From NCBI GenBank assembly GCA_023429345.1, contig JAEYVB010000391.1, forward strand, positions 1 to 21,381: a DNA stretch of 21,381 bases. The letters are read 5' to 3'. Both the position numbers and the translations under genes were made by a program. Shown in pieces: positions 1 through 7,767 of this stretch (its first letter is position 1; every line of letters starts with the position of its first letter). The notes beneath the pieces are model-generated. The model searched no databases, had not been told where the DNA came from, and saw nothing but the letters and a program-made list of their open reading frames with translations. Source of the stretch: Planctomycetota bacterium. Lineage in GTDB: Bacteria > Planctomycetota > Phycisphaerae > Phycisphaerales > UBA1924.

Positions 1-347
1 CCCCAGATCCCCGCGAGCAGGTACCAGCGGTCCTCGCCGCGGATCGCCACCACCGCGATGGCGGTCGCCGTCCCCGCGATGAGCAGGAAGATGCAGATGT
101 GGTCCAGGATCAGCCAGAAATGGTCCCCCGGCCTGCCCTGGCGGCAGTGGTAGCTCGTCGACACCGCGAAGGTCGCGATCAGCGACAGCCCGTACACCGC
201 GCACGCCGCGACCGTCTCCACGGTGCCGACGCGGTCCGCCAGCCAGACGAGGAACGGGGCGCCGATCAACGCCAGCACCACGCCCAGACCGTGGGTCGCG
301 ATGTTGGCGGCGGACTCGGTCAGCCCCAGGCGGCGGCACTCCTGCAT
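1..347 (-). CDS. Hemolysin III / TrhA (PAQR) family membrane protein, 5' part
   Basis: The first about 115 residues of a membrane protein that runs off the left edge of the window. Family signatures are visible: E11..N15..TH18-19 at the start, S63xxYH67 after the second hydrophobic stretch, and LDH81-83 followed by IFLLIAGT. Together they fit the hemolysin III/YqfA/TrhA branch of the PAQR superfamily, which are seven-helix inner-membrane proteins whose conserved His/Asp/Ser residues probably bind a metal. The usual Tyr of IAGTYTP is replaced (IAGTATA). The ATG at 347 fits the usual family N-terminus. No Shine-Dalgarno sequence is seen, and a terminator for the upstream htrA lies just before it. 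Hemolysis itself is doubtful for most family members. The family call is fairly secure; the substrate or function is unknown. Confidence 0.8.
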   Translation of the reverse strand, partial: MQECRRLGLTESAANIATHGLGVVLALIGAPFLVWLADRVGTVETVAACAVYGLSLIATFAVSTSYHCRQGRPGDHFWLILDHICIFLLIAGTATAIAVVAIRGEDRWYLLAGIW

Positions 348-350
348 GAC

Positions 351-378
351 AAAGGAAAGCCCCCGCGGGGCCGGGGGC
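351..378 (-). terminator. Intrinsic terminator downstream of htrA
   Basis: Read on the minus strand, a GCCCCC...GGGGGC stem (about 6 bp, GC-only) is followed directly by TTTCCTTT. It lies 40 nt after the htrA stop and just before the hemolysin III start, so it probably separates the two genes. A second imperfect hairpin (GCCACTCC/GGGGTGGC) lies at 377-394. Confidence 0.55.
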
Positions 379-418
379 CACTCCGCGGGGTGGCTCTCAT
401 GCCGGGATGAGGTGCCGC

Positions 419-1822
419 TCATTCACGACGCTTCAGATCGACATACCCGCGCTGCATGCCCCGCTGCACGCTGAGGCGGACCGTGGGCCGCGAACTCCCG
501 GCGATGGCCCGGTCGAACTCCTCGGCGCTCCCCACGGGCTTGCCGTCGACCATGAACACGATGTCGGACGCCTGCAGCTCCGCCTCGGCGGCGGGGCTCA
601 TGGGCTCGATGTGGTTGACGACGACCGCCCGCCCGCCCAGCCGCTCGACCCACTGCTGCGGGAGCGTCTGCACGGTGAAGCCGAAGGGGACCAGCGAGGT
701 GCCCCCCGGCATCATCGAGCGGCCCCGCGTGGTGTCGGCGACCTCGATCTCCACCCGCACGCTCTGCCCGCCGCGGAGCACATCCATGACCGCGGCCGTG
801 CCGGGCTCGGTGAAGGCGATCGCGTTCCGCAGGCGGTTGGGCGTGTCGATCGCGCGGCCATTGAAGCGGACCACGATATCGCCGAGGCGCAGCCCGGCCG
901 CGGCCGCCGGCCCGCCGGGGACCACCTGCGTGATCACCGCCCCGTCGCCGCGGATCCCGGCGCCGACCTGCCGCGACACCTGCTCCGTCACAGGATCCAT
1001 CGCGATGCCCACCCAGCCGCGCTGCACCTTGCCGTGGCGGACGATCATCTCCATCACCGAGCGGGCGATGGTGCTGGGGATGGAGAAGCCGATGCCGACC
1101 GAACCGCCGGTGGGCGTGGCGATCTGGCTGTTGATGCCGACGACCTCGCCCTCGAGGTTCACCAGCGGCCCGCCGGAGTTGCCTTTGTTGATGGCGGCGT
1201 CGGTCTGGATGTAGTCCTCGAAGCGCTCGTCGCTCTGGCTGGCCAGGTTCGTGCGGCCCTTGGCGCTGACGATGCCCGCGGTCACCGTGTTGTCAAAGAT
1301 GCCGAAGGGGCTGCCGATCGCGATGACCCAGTCTCCGACCTGGAGCGCATCCGAGTCGCCGAAGCGGGCGGCGACCAGGTCGCTGGCCTCGACCTTGATC
1401 ACGCCCAGGTCCGTCGCGGGGTCGGTGCCGATCACCTTGGCCGGCAGTTCGCGCCCGTCGTTGAGCTTGACCCGGACCTCCTCCGCGCCGGCGATGACGT
1501 GGTTGTTGGTGAGGATGTACCCGTCGCCGGACACGATCACGCCCGAGCCGGCGCCCGTCTGCTGGAGCCGCTGCTCGGGACGCCCGAACCACCCGTTGGG
1601 GAAGGTCGCGATGCGCCCGAACTGCGAGATGTGCACCACCGACGGCGAGATCGTCTCCGACGCCCGCTGGAACACGCGCGAGAGGCTCTTGGCGATGTTC
1701 AGATCCTGCTGGATCTGCGGGTCGAGCGGCGCTGCGGGCTCCACCGGCTGCGCCGTGAGCGGGAGCGCCAGGCCGACCAGCGCCGCGGCGGCCACCATCA
1801 TCGAGAACTTCGACTTCATCAT
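419..1822 (-). CDS. htrA: HtrA/DegP-type periplasmic serine protease with two PDZ domains
   Basis: An exported serine protease of the HtrA/Deg family (S1C) that degrades or refolds damaged envelope proteins. The 467-residue protein has a signal peptide (residues 1 to about 24, ending ...LTAQ), then a trypsin-like domain with the full triad: H108 in TNNHV, D138 in DPATDLGV and S216 in GNSGGPL. PDZ1 covers about 266-360 (with GWVGI at its start) and PDZ2 about 370-467, the usual DegP layout. A longer reading from 1882 adds 20 residues unlike a signal peptide. The ATG at 1822 is preferred because it starts the signal sequence and has GGAG 11 nt upstream; an ATG directly after it is also possible. 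It is 171 nt downstream of queE, with a strong hairpin in that gap. Confidence 0.93.
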   Translation of the reverse strand: MMKSKFSMMVAAAALVGLALPLTAQPVEPAAPLDPQIQQDLNIAKSLSRVFQRASETISPSVVHISQFGRIATFPNGWFGRPEQRLQQTGAGSGVIVSGDGYILTNNHVIAGAEEVRVKLNDGRELPAKVIGTDPATDLGVIKVEASDLVAARFGDSDALQVGDWVIAIGSPFGIFDNTVTAGIVSAKGRTNLASQSDERFEDYIQTDAAINKGNSGGPLVNLEGEVVGINSQIATPTGGSVGIGFSIPSTIARSVMEMIVRHGKVQRGWVGIAMDPVTEQVSRQVGAGIRGDGAVITQVVPGGPAAAAGLRLGDIVVRFNGRAIDTPNRLRNAIAFTEPGTAAVMDVLRGGQSVRVEIEVADTTRGRSMMPGGTSLVPFGFTVQTLPQQWVERLGGRAVVVNHIEPMSPAAEAELQASDIVFMVDGKPVGSAEEFDRAIAGSSRPTVRLSVQRGMQRGYVDLKRRE

Positions 1823-1842
1823 GCTTGTCAGGTCTCCGCTGT

Positions 1843-1878
1843 GTGGGCGGGGGCCCAAGGGGGCCCGGCTCCGCCCAC
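1843..1878 (-). promoter_or_regulatory. Two-part hairpin in the htrA leader
   Basis: Outer arms GTGGGCGG/CCGCCCAC (8 bp) enclose an inner GGGCCC-CCTT-GGGCCC stem. It ends 20 nt before the htrA ATG, immediately upstream of the GGAG ribosome-binding site. No T-run follows, so it is not a clear terminator. It could protect or restrict the leader. Function is inferred only. Confidence 0.4.
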
Positions 1879-1993
1879 GCACTTAGATGCTTCCCACATC
1901 GTTTTCCGTCACGGCCCCGCCAGCGCTCGCCCCCCCGTCGGCACGCCGGCTGGACCCCCGCGGGCCCGACTCCGGGCCGGCGGTTCCTACGAA

Positions 1994-2737
1994 CTACGTC
2001 CCCCGGGTGTTCCCGAACAGCTCGATGTGCAGCCGGTTGCAGTAACGATACCCCCGGCGGACGCACTCTTCGGCCAGCCACGCGCGGAACCCGGGCTCGG
2101 GCGGCCGCACACCCTCGGGCATGAGCAGAACATCATCCTTCCGCCACCCCGTCAGCCGCGCAAGCAGCGACTCGATCTCGGCCAGGTCCGCCGGGCCGGT
2201 GACGACGAACTTGAGCTGCCGCTCGGGGAACTCGTCGATGAGCCGCTGGAGCGCGGCGAGATTGATCCGGCGCTCCTCGTGGCGCTGCCGCCACGCCCCG
2301 CCGGGGTCGCGCGCGTCGGGTTGCGAGGGCGTCCCCGGCGTCGAGCTCGAGAGCTTCGGGCTGATGCTCATCAGGTCGCACGGGAGCGACCTCGCGATGG
2401 TCCCCGCCGTCTCGATCGTGATGTGCAGGCCGGCAGCGCGGAGCGCCGCCGCGAGAGCCTCGACGGCCGGGAACAGCATCGGCTCCCCGCCCGTGACGAC
2501 GATGTGCCGCACGCCCGATCGCGCCGCCGCGGCGGCAAGTTCGTCGACGGGGCGAGCCTCCCCCTCCGGCGACCAGCTCGCGTAGGGCGTGTCGCACCAG
2601 CCGCAGCGCAGGTTGCACCCGCTCACGCGGATGAAGTACGACGGCACCCCGGCAAGCTTCCCCTCGCCCTGGACAGAGGTAAAGACCTCCGCGATGCGGA
2701 GGCTCCCCGCCGGCTGCGTGGCCGGGTTCTCGATCAC
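1994..2737 (-). CDS. queE: 7-carboxy-7-deazaguanine synthase (radical SAM)
   Basis: Converts 6-carboxy-5,6,7,8-tetrahydropterin to 7-carboxy-7-deazaguanine (CDG), the radical-SAM step of queuosine precursor synthesis. The 247-residue protein shows SVQGEG (21-26), the FeS-cluster cysteines C41-xxx-C45-xx-C48 in CNLRCGWCDT, and the SAM-binding TGGEP at 82-86. Length is normal for QueE. The start is a GTG at 2737 that overlaps the queC stop as GTGA, which suggests translational coupling; there is no ATG near the conserved N-terminus. CDG is the substrate of QueC, encoded just upstream, so the two genes form one functional pair. QueD and QueF are not in the window. Confidence 0.95.
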   Translation of the reverse strand: MIENPATQPAGSLRIAEVFTSVQGEGKLAGVPSYFIRVSGCNLRCGWCDTPYASWSPEGEARPVDELAAAAARSGVRHIVVTGGEPMLFPAVEALAAALRAAGLHITIETAGTIARSLPCDLMSISPKLSSSTPGTPSQPDARDPGGAWRQRHEERRINLAALQRLIDEFPERQLKFVVTGPADLAEIESLLARLTGWRKDDVLLMPEGVRPPEPGFRAWLAEECVRRGYRYCNRLHIELFGNTRGT

Positions 2738-3435
2738 CGGATCGCCCCCGCCGCAGCGCCGGCGCTGTACACGGTCGGGTCCTGGATGCCCGCGGCCGCG
2801 AACCCTTTCGCCCGGATCATGCAGCTCTCGCAGCGTCCGCAGGCGGCGCCGCCGCTGTCCGGGTCGTAGCACGAACGGGTCAGCGAGTAGTCCACCCCGA
2901 GCCCCACCCCCCGGCGGATGATCTCGGCCTTGGTGAGCTCGATCAGCGGCGCACGGATCCGGACTCCCCGCCCGGTTGTCCCGGCACGGGTCCCGAGCGC
3001 GGCCGCCCGTTCGAAGGCCTCGATGAACTCCGGGCGGCAGTCCGGGTAGCCGGAGTAGTCCACGGCATTGACGCCGATGTAAATCTCCGCAGCGCCGACG
3101 ACCTCGGCGTACCCCAACGCGACGGAAAGGAACGTGAGGTTCCGCGCCGGCACATACGTAACCGGGATCCCGCCGCCCCGCTCCTCCCTCGCCGCAGGCA
3201 CGGCGATCGAGTCGGTGAGCGCCGACCCGCCGATCGCTCGCAGGTCGAGCCTCACCACGCGGTGCTCCTCGACCCTCATCGCCTCCGCGATCCTGGCCGC
3301 CGCCTCGAGCTCGGAACGATGCCGCTGCCCGTAATCGAAGCTCAGGCACGCGCACCGCCGACCCTCGGCGCGGGCGATCGCGAGCGCTGTCACGCTGTCG
3401 ATCCCCCCCGAGAGCAGCACCACCGCCCGGACCAT
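2734..3435 (-). CDS. queC: 7-cyano-7-deazaguanine (preQ0) synthase
   Basis: ATP-dependent conversion of CDG and ammonia to preQ0, in the cytoplasm. The 233-residue protein has the PP-loop SGGIDS (9-14), FDYGQRH (33-39) and four C-terminal zinc-binding cysteines, C189, C199, C202 and C205 (CGRCESC). It is full length for the family. It starts 9 nt after the stop of the upstream histidine kinase and overlaps queE by 4 nt. The ATG at 3435 has no good Shine-Dalgarno sequence, so it may be reached by readthrough from the kinase gene or use a nearby start signal. No preQ1 riboswitch-like leader is possible in the 9-nt gap. Confidence 0.95.
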   Translation of the reverse strand: MVRAVVLLSGGIDSVTALAIARAEGRRCACLSFDYGQRHRSELEAAARIAEAMRVEEHRVVRLDLRAIGGSALTDSIAVPAAREERGGGIPVTYVPARNLTFLSVALGYAEVVGAAEIYIGVNAVDYSGYPDCRPEFIEAFERAAALGTRAGTTGRGVRIRAPLIELTKAEIIRRGVGLGVDYSLTRSCYDPDSGGAACGRCESCMIRAKGFAAAGIQDPTVYSAGAAAGAIR

Positions 3436-3444
3436 GCCCAGAGT

Positions 3445-5472
3445 CTAAGCAGCCTCCCGCTGCCCCCCGGGCGCTCGGGTCATCCAGGAGGCGCAGGCGG
3501 CCACCAGCACCTCCCGGAGAACCGGCTTGGAGAGGTACTCATCGCAACCGGCCTCCAGGCAGCGCCGGCGGTCTCCCGCGATCGAGTTCGCCGTCACCGC
3601 GATGATTGGCCCCCGGAAGCCGCCCTCCCGGAGCGCCCGCGCGGTCGCGTAGCCGTCGAGCCCCGGCATCTGCATGTCCAGCAGGATGACGCCCGACCAG
3701 TCCCTCTCCTCGCCGAGCCTCCGGAGGCACGCGGAGCCGTCCTCCGCGAGTTCGACATCCGCGCCCGCCGCCGCGAGCCAGTGCCTTTGCAGTCGGCGGT
3801 TGTCCTCGCTGTCATCGACAATCAGCACGCGCCCGGACAGGGCGTGCGTCCCCGGAGCACCTGCGGCAGAAACGGAACCGCTGTTCTCGGCCGCATCCTG
3901 CGCCACGAAGGTAAGCGTGAACGTGCTCCCGAGCCCCGGCGTCGATCGCACGGAGATGTCGCCGCCGAGCAGCCGTGCCAGGCCCCGGGAGATCGCGAGC
4001 CCCAGACCGGTGCCGCCGTACTTGCGCGAGGTCGAGCTGTCGGCCTGCAGGAAGGGCTCGAAGATGCGCTCCAGCGTGTCCGCCCCGATCCCGATGCCGG
4101 TATCCTCGACCTCGATAGAGACCGCGGTCGCGTCTCCGTTGCGCTGGCCCCGCAGGCGCACGACCACCGAGCCCTCCTCGCAGAACTTCACGCCGTTGCC
4201 CACGATGTTGAGCAGGATCTGGCGCAGCCGGGCCGGGTCCGTGACGGCCGCCGGCGGCACGCCGCCCTGATCCTCCCAGTGCAGGTCGAGCCCCTTGGCC
4301 TGGGCGCTGACGAGCAGCGAGTCCACGACCTCCTGCACCACCGCACCGATATCGCACACCCGGGGCTCGATCTCCAGCCGCCCCGAACGCACTTTCGAGA
4401 GGTCCAGCAGCTCGTTGATCATCCCCAGGAGGTGTTCGCCGCTCCGACGGATCGTGCGGATGCTCAGGCTCCGCTCCGCCGCCGGCAGCCCCTCCTCCTG
4501 CAGCAACTCGGAATGCCCGAGGATGGCGGTGAGCGGCGTCCGCAGCTCGTGGCTCATCGTCGTTAGGAACCGCTCCTGGGCCGCGGCCGCGGCCTCCGTC
4601 GCGTCGCGCAGCGCAACCGCCGTCTCCCTGGAGCGGTGCATCGCGATCAGGACCCCCACAACGACCACCGTGACCGCAATCCCGCCCTGGACGACGTAGG
4701 CCGGTGTCTCATTGCCCACCATGCGCGCGAACTCCTGGCCGCCTTGCATCCGCAGCCACCACTCACGGCCGCCGATCCTCACCGGCAGTTCCTCGACCAG
4801 CGATGCATCCTCGGAGCCCCGACCGGCCGCGAACACGGTCCCCCACGACGAGCCCGGGTCGAGCACCTCGAGACGCGCCCGGTCCGGGATCCCGCCCAGG
4901 GCGCGCACTAGCAGGTTCTCGGAGTCCACCACCGCCGCGGCCCAGCCGTCGGGAGTCTGGTGGATCCCCTTGTTGCGGTAGACGGGGATCGTCAGGATGT
5001 ACTCCGCGCGGTCCGGACGCGAGCGGAGCGATGCGGGCACCGGCGCGAGCCTGGCCCCCGGGGAGACGGCCGAGAGACTGAAGGCTTCCGGGATTTCTTT
5101 CGCGAACCGGGCTTCCTCGCCGACGCCGATGCGATGACCCTCGGCGGTGGTGCCCGCGGCCACGTACATCAGCTTCAGCAGGGTCGGGTCCCGCCGGCCC
5201 CGGGTGACGTGCCGGACATAGTTCTCGAGTTCCAGCGGCTCGACGGTGTCGCTCGCCGCGAAGAAGGCATCCATCCCGCGCAGAATCGTCAGGGTTTCAT
5301 CGAATGAGCTCTGCACTCGCAGCACGGCCCGGGTCACAAGGGCATCAAAGTGGCCGCGCGTGTCGAGCCGGCTCGCCCGCCTCGTGACCATCCACCCCGC
5401 GAGCGTCCCGCCCAGGCATACGGCCACCGCCAGCACGATCGGGAGAAACCGGCAGCAGCGACGTTTCCTCAT
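3445..5472 (-). CDS. CHASE-domain hybrid histidine kinase with C-terminal receiver
   Basis: A membrane-bound hybrid sensor kinase of 675 residues. Layout: transmembrane helix 1 (about 10-29); a periplasmic CHASE-type sensor domain (about 40-250); helix 2 (about 258-278); a HisKA dimerisation domain with phospho-acceptor H308 in MSHELRTPLT; a HATPase domain with the N-box around N426, DTGIGI (457-462) and a GTGLGLAI G-box; and a receiver domain with acidic pair D553-D554, phospho-acceptor D599 in LLDMQMPGLDG, and K649. All catalytic residues are present. No DNA-binding output domain is fused and no response regulator lies next to it, so the phosphoryl target is unknown. The CHASE ligand cannot be read from sequence. 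Its stop lies 9 nt before queC. Confidence 0.9.
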   Translation of the reverse strand: MRKRRCCRFLPIVLAVAVCLGGTLAGWMVTRRASRLDTRGHFDALVTRAVLRVQSSFDETLTILRGMDAFFAASDTVEPLELENYVRHVTRGRRDPTLLKLMYVAAGTTAEGHRIGVGEEARFAKEIPEAFSLSAVSPGARLAPVPASLRSRPDRAEYILTIPVYRNKGIHQTPDGWAAAVVDSENLLVRALGGIPDRARLEVLDPGSSWGTVFAAGRGSEDASLVEELPVRIGGREWWLRMQGGQEFARMVGNETPAYVVQGGIAVTVVVVGVLIAMHRSRETAVALRDATEAAAAAQERFLTTMSHELRTPLTAILGHSELLQEEGLPAAERSLSIRTIRRSGEHLLGMINELLDLSKVRSGRLEIEPRVCDIGAVVQEVVDSLLVSAQAKGLDLHWEDQGGVPPAAVTDPARLRQILLNIVGNGVKFCEEGSVVVRLRGQRNGDATAVSIEVEDTGIGIGADTLERIFEPFLQADSSTSRKYGGTGLGLAISRGLARLLGGDISVRSTPGLGSTFTLTFVAQDAAENSGSVSAAGAPGTHALSGRVLIVDDSEDNRRLQRHWLAAAGADVELAEDGSACLRRLGEERDWSGVILLDMQMPGLDGYATARALREGGFRGPIIAVTANSIAGDRRRCLEAGCDEYLSKPVLREVLVAACASWMTRAPGGQREAA

Positions 5473-5481
5473 TCCTACAGG

Positions 5482-5550
5482 TATCGGACCGCCCGGGCCG
5501 CGGGGCGAGTCCGGCGGCGGGGTGCCGTTGTCCCGGCGTAGTTATCGGAC
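5482..5550 (-). other. Duplicated GTCCGATA motif in the 86-bp gap between HPr and the hybrid kinase
   Basis: On the minus strand GTCCGATA occurs at 5550-5543 (as GTCCGATAACTAC) and again at 5489-5482 (as GGTCCGATACC), 10 nt from the kinase ATG. The first copy resembles a sigma-28 -10 element (GCCGATAA, 7 of 8), but no TAAA -35 is at the right distance. It may be an operator or promoter for the kinase-queC-queE unit. Only the duplication itself is directly seen. Confidence 0.3.
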
Positions 5551-5558
5551 GGCGGCGG

Positions 5559-5834
5559 TCAGTCTTCGTCGAACCCGGCCTCGACCAGCTTCTTCAGGGC
5601 CTCGCAGCACGCGGGCGCATCCGGGCCGCTGGCGATGACCTCAAGCGCGGTCCCCTTGGTCGCCGCCAGCATCATCATGTGCATGATGGACTTGCCGTCG
5701 ACCTCCTGATCGCCGCGACGCACGAGCACCTCGCTGTGGAACTGGCTGGCCGTGTCCACGAAGGCCATCGCCGGGCGCGCGTGCAGCCCGAGGCGGTTGG
5801 TGATGGTCACGGTAACCGTGCAGCGCTGGTCCAC
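5559..5834 (-). CDS. HPr family phosphocarrier protein
   Basis: A small (91-residue) cytoplasmic PTS phosphocarrier. It carries the active-site H18 in NRLGLHARPA and a Ser at position 49 in the GKSIMHMMML segment. In the family this Ser corresponds to the regulatory Ser46 phosphorylated by HPr kinase. The start is a GTG at 5834 with GGAGG 10 nt upstream, a good ribosome-binding site. It follows the IIA-Ntr gene by 60 nt and hpf before that, so it is likely an Npr/HPr of a regulatory, nitrogen-type PTS and not of sugar uptake. Enzyme I and HPr kinase are not in the window. Whether it is better named ptsH or ptsO cannot be settled from this sequence. Confidence 0.93.
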   Translation of the reverse strand: MDQRCTVTVTITNRLGLHARPAMAFVDTASQFHSEVLVRRGDQEVDGKSIMHMMMLAATKGTALEVIASGPDAPACCEALKKLVEAGFDED

Positions 5835-5894
5835 GTGCAGGGTGCCTCCGGGCGGCGCCGCCCGAACGACCGGGATGGCGCTGCGGATCGCGCG

Positions 5895-6371
5895 TCAGCT
5901 CGTGAGGAGCTGGTTGTCTGCCTCTTCGAGCAGGGTCCGGACCTCCTCGACCGTCTGGGCCTGCCGGAGGAAGCGGCGGAACGTGTCCTTGCTGAGATTC
6001 TTGAAAATTACTTCCATGGCCTGGAGGTGCTCCTCCGGGCGGTCCTCCGGGCTCAGCAGCAGGAACACCGAGTAGACCGGCTGCTTGTCCAGGGCGTTGA
6101 AGTCAACGCCGCGGTCGGAGAGCCCGATCGCGGCCGCCATGTGCTTCACCGACTTGTGCTTCACGTGCGGCACCGCGACGCCGCGCCCGAACCCGGTCGA
6201 CCCTCGCCGCTCGCGTTCCATGACGGCCCGGGTGAGGTCGTCGCGGAGCTTGGCGGTCGTGGCGCCCGAGGCGATGAGGGCGTCGATCAGCTCCGAGACC
6301 ACCTCGTCGCGGGTCGAACTCTTGAGCCGGGCGATGATCGCGCCCTCCGGGACCAGTTGAAGCATGCGCAT
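5895..6371 (-). CDS. ptsN: PTS EIIA-Ntr type regulatory protein
   Basis: A single-domain PTS EIIA of the fructose/nitrogen (PtsN) class, 158 residues, cytoplasmic. The phosphorylatable H69 sits in GVAVPHVKH, preceded by the usual STGFGRG. The C-terminal half has VFLLLSPEDRPEEHLQAM and ends without any IIB or IIC domain, so it is a regulator and not part of a transporter. AGGA lies 9 nt upstream of the ATG at 6371; an in-frame ATG two codons later is also possible. It is 27 nt downstream of hpf and 60 nt upstream of HPr. In proteobacteria the related rpoN-hpf-ptsN-rapZ-npr cluster has the same three members. Phosphoryl transfer from HPr to H69 is the expected reaction. Confidence 0.9.
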   Translation of the reverse strand: MRMLQLVPEGAIIARLKSSTRDEVVSELIDALIASGATTAKLRDDLTRAVMERERRGSTGFGRGVAVPHVKHKSVKHMAAAIGLSDRGVDFNALDKQPVYSVFLLLSPEDRPEEHLQAMEVIFKNLSKDTFRRFLRQAQTVEEVRTLLEEADNQLLTS

Positions 6372-6398
6372 GGGTAGGGTTCCTGGGGGCTGGGGCGC

Positions 6399-6707
6399 TT
6401 ACCGCTTGCCCGTCTTGAGACGCTCCTTGAAGTCGGCCAGCTGACGGGCGCTCTTGGTCACCGCGGCATCGATCGCGGTGTAGAGGTCCTCGTCGTCTGC
6501 GTGCGAGATGAAGTCGTCGTGCTTCTCCACATCCACCTGCACCTCGACCGCGAACCGCCCGCGGTGCTGGTGGTCCATGCGGCTCAGCCGGAAGGTGATC
6601 AGCTGGACGCCATCGTAATACTTCGGCAACTTCTGCGCCTTCTCCTCCGCGTGCTGGCGGATGGCATCGGTGACCTCCAGATTCCTCCCAACAACCTCAG
6701 TTCGCAT
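6399..6707 (-). CDS. hpf: Ribosome hibernation-promoting factor, short form (HPF/YfiA family)
   Basis: A 102-residue protein that binds the decoding region of idle 30S subunits and promotes ribosome inactivation in slow growth. It shows the family N-terminus (VVGRNLEVTDAIRQHAEEK), the basic and His-containing middle (RMDHQHRGRFAVEVQVDV) and a DEDLYTAIDAAVTKSARQL helix. It lacks the C-terminal extension of long HPF, so it is the short type. An open frame extends up to 6764, but the ATG at 6707 matches the family start and has GGAG exactly 9 nt upstream. It heads a tight group with the IIA-Ntr gene (27-nt gap) and HPr. Confidence 0.92.
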   Translation of the reverse strand: MRTEVVGRNLEVTDAIRQHAEEKAQKLPKYYDGVQLITFRLSRMDHQHRGRFAVEVQVDVEKHDDFISHADDEDLYTAIDAAVTKSARQLADFKERLKTGKR

Positions 6708-6766
6708 GGACTGCATCTCCGCGTTTTCTGCCCCCGGTTGCGCGGGCCATCGCCCGAATGCCAACT

Positions 6767-7660
6767 CTACGCCTGCTGGGGGCCCTCTTCCCCGGCTATC
6801 CGGGCGGCCAGGGCCGCCGCGTGCGGGTCGACCGGGCCGACCGCCTGCCGATCGGGAACCAGCACACCCCCGGTCAGCACGAACCGGATCGCCTCGTCGA
6901 TCGAGAGCGGCAGGTCCAGCACCTCATCCTCCCGCACGTTGATGGTGAATCCCGTGAAGGGTGTGGGCGTCGAGGGAATGAAGACCGTGAGGCACGGCCC
7001 GCCGGCCGCCTCGGAAGCAGTCCGCAGCGAGTTGCTGGTGACCAGGCCCACCGTCCAGATGCCCTTGCTCGGGTACTGGACCAGCACCACCCGCTTGAAG
7101 GCCATCGGCTTGTCGCCGATCACCAGGTCCACCAGCTGCTTGACGTGCGGGTAAACCTGCTTAAACCCGGGCACGCGGGAGATGTACGCCTCCACCCGGC
7201 CGTAGATCCGCCGGCCGATCAGCCCGCCCAGCATCAGCCCCGCGAGGTAGATCAGCGTCACCGCCACCACCAGGCCCGCGGCCTCGAGATACCAGTGCGA
7301 GTTCCAGAAATCGCGGAACTGCAGCAGCCGGACCTCGTGGTCCACACGCGCCGGCGTCGCCCGCCGGAAGGCCGCGTTCCCCGGCGCGGCGAGAAACGCC
7401 GCCCGCTCCTCGTCCGTGACGTGGTACCAGCCCGGCTGCTTCCGGGGGTCCTTGGCCACCACCAGCGGCGCCGCCTCCACCACCACCCACCGGAGCCCGC
7501 GGTTGATGGGCACCGCGACGTTGTTGAAGACGAACACGAACGCAGTCCAGAGCAGCCACAGCGTCAGGACCGAGGGCAAGAGCACGGCAAGGCCCCGCCC
7601 GAAGAAGCGGCGGAAGTCGGACGAGAATGTCTTGGGCGCAGCGGAAGGGGGATGGGGCAT
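6767..7660 (-). CDS. DUF502 family inner-membrane protein
   Basis: A 297-residue membrane protein of the DUF502 family, widespread and without a proven biochemical role. Two hydrophobic helices are clear: about 22-46 (LAVLLPSVLTLWLLWTAFV) and about 124-150. They are separated by a roughly 75-residue soluble segment that is longer than in many members. After helix 2 come the family landmarks SRVPGFKQVYPHVKQLVDLV, a Gly/Pro segment with FIPSTPTPFTGF, and an acidic stretch with DLPLSIDEA. The frame is open to 7708 with ATGs at 7708, 7687 and 7660. The last is chosen because TAGGAT, a possible -10, covers the second ATG. It is 59 nt upstream of hpf and directly downstream of the tRNA terminator. 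Confidence 0.85.
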   Translation of the reverse strand: MPHPPSAAPKTFSSDFRRFFGRGLAVLLPSVLTLWLLWTAFVFVFNNVAVPINRGLRWVVVEAAPLVVAKDPRKQPGWYHVTDEERAAFLAAPGNAAFRRATPARVDHEVRLLQFRDFWNSHWYLEAAGLVVAVTLIYLAGLMLGGLIGRRIYGRVEAYISRVPGFKQVYPHVKQLVDLVIGDKPMAFKRVVLVQYPSKGIWTVGLVTSNSLRTASEAAGGPCLTVFIPSTPTPFTGFTINVREDEVLDLPLSIDEAIRFVLTGGVLVPDRQAVGPVDPHAAALAARIAGEEGPQQA

Positions 7661-7722
7661 GTCGTCTCGAACCCTGAGGGGCCCCATCCTATCAGCCGGA
7701 ACCCCCACCCCGGAACCCGATC

Positions 7723-7754
7723 CAAAACGACCAACGGGACGCCTGGGCGTCCCG
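7723..7754 (-). terminator. Intrinsic terminator of tRNA-Ile
   Basis: On the minus strand a perfect CGGGACGCC/GGCGTCCCG stem with a minimal loop lies 13 nt after the tRNA 3' end and is followed by TTGGTCGTTTT. It separates the tRNA from the DUF502 gene. Confidence 0.75.
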
Positions 7755-7767
7755 CTGTTCCGGTCAA

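Noticed and set aside
1883..1907. Sigma-E-like promoter for htrA (GGAAA, 15 nt, TCTAA on the minus strand)
   Set aside because: Spacer is shorter than usual and the -35 is incomplete; an attractive idea for a stress protease but not supported.
407..2869. 820-residue plus-strand open frame across htrA and queE
   Set aside because: Arg/His/Pro/Ala-rich shadow of two clear minus-strand genes; no family features, typical of high-GC antisense frames.
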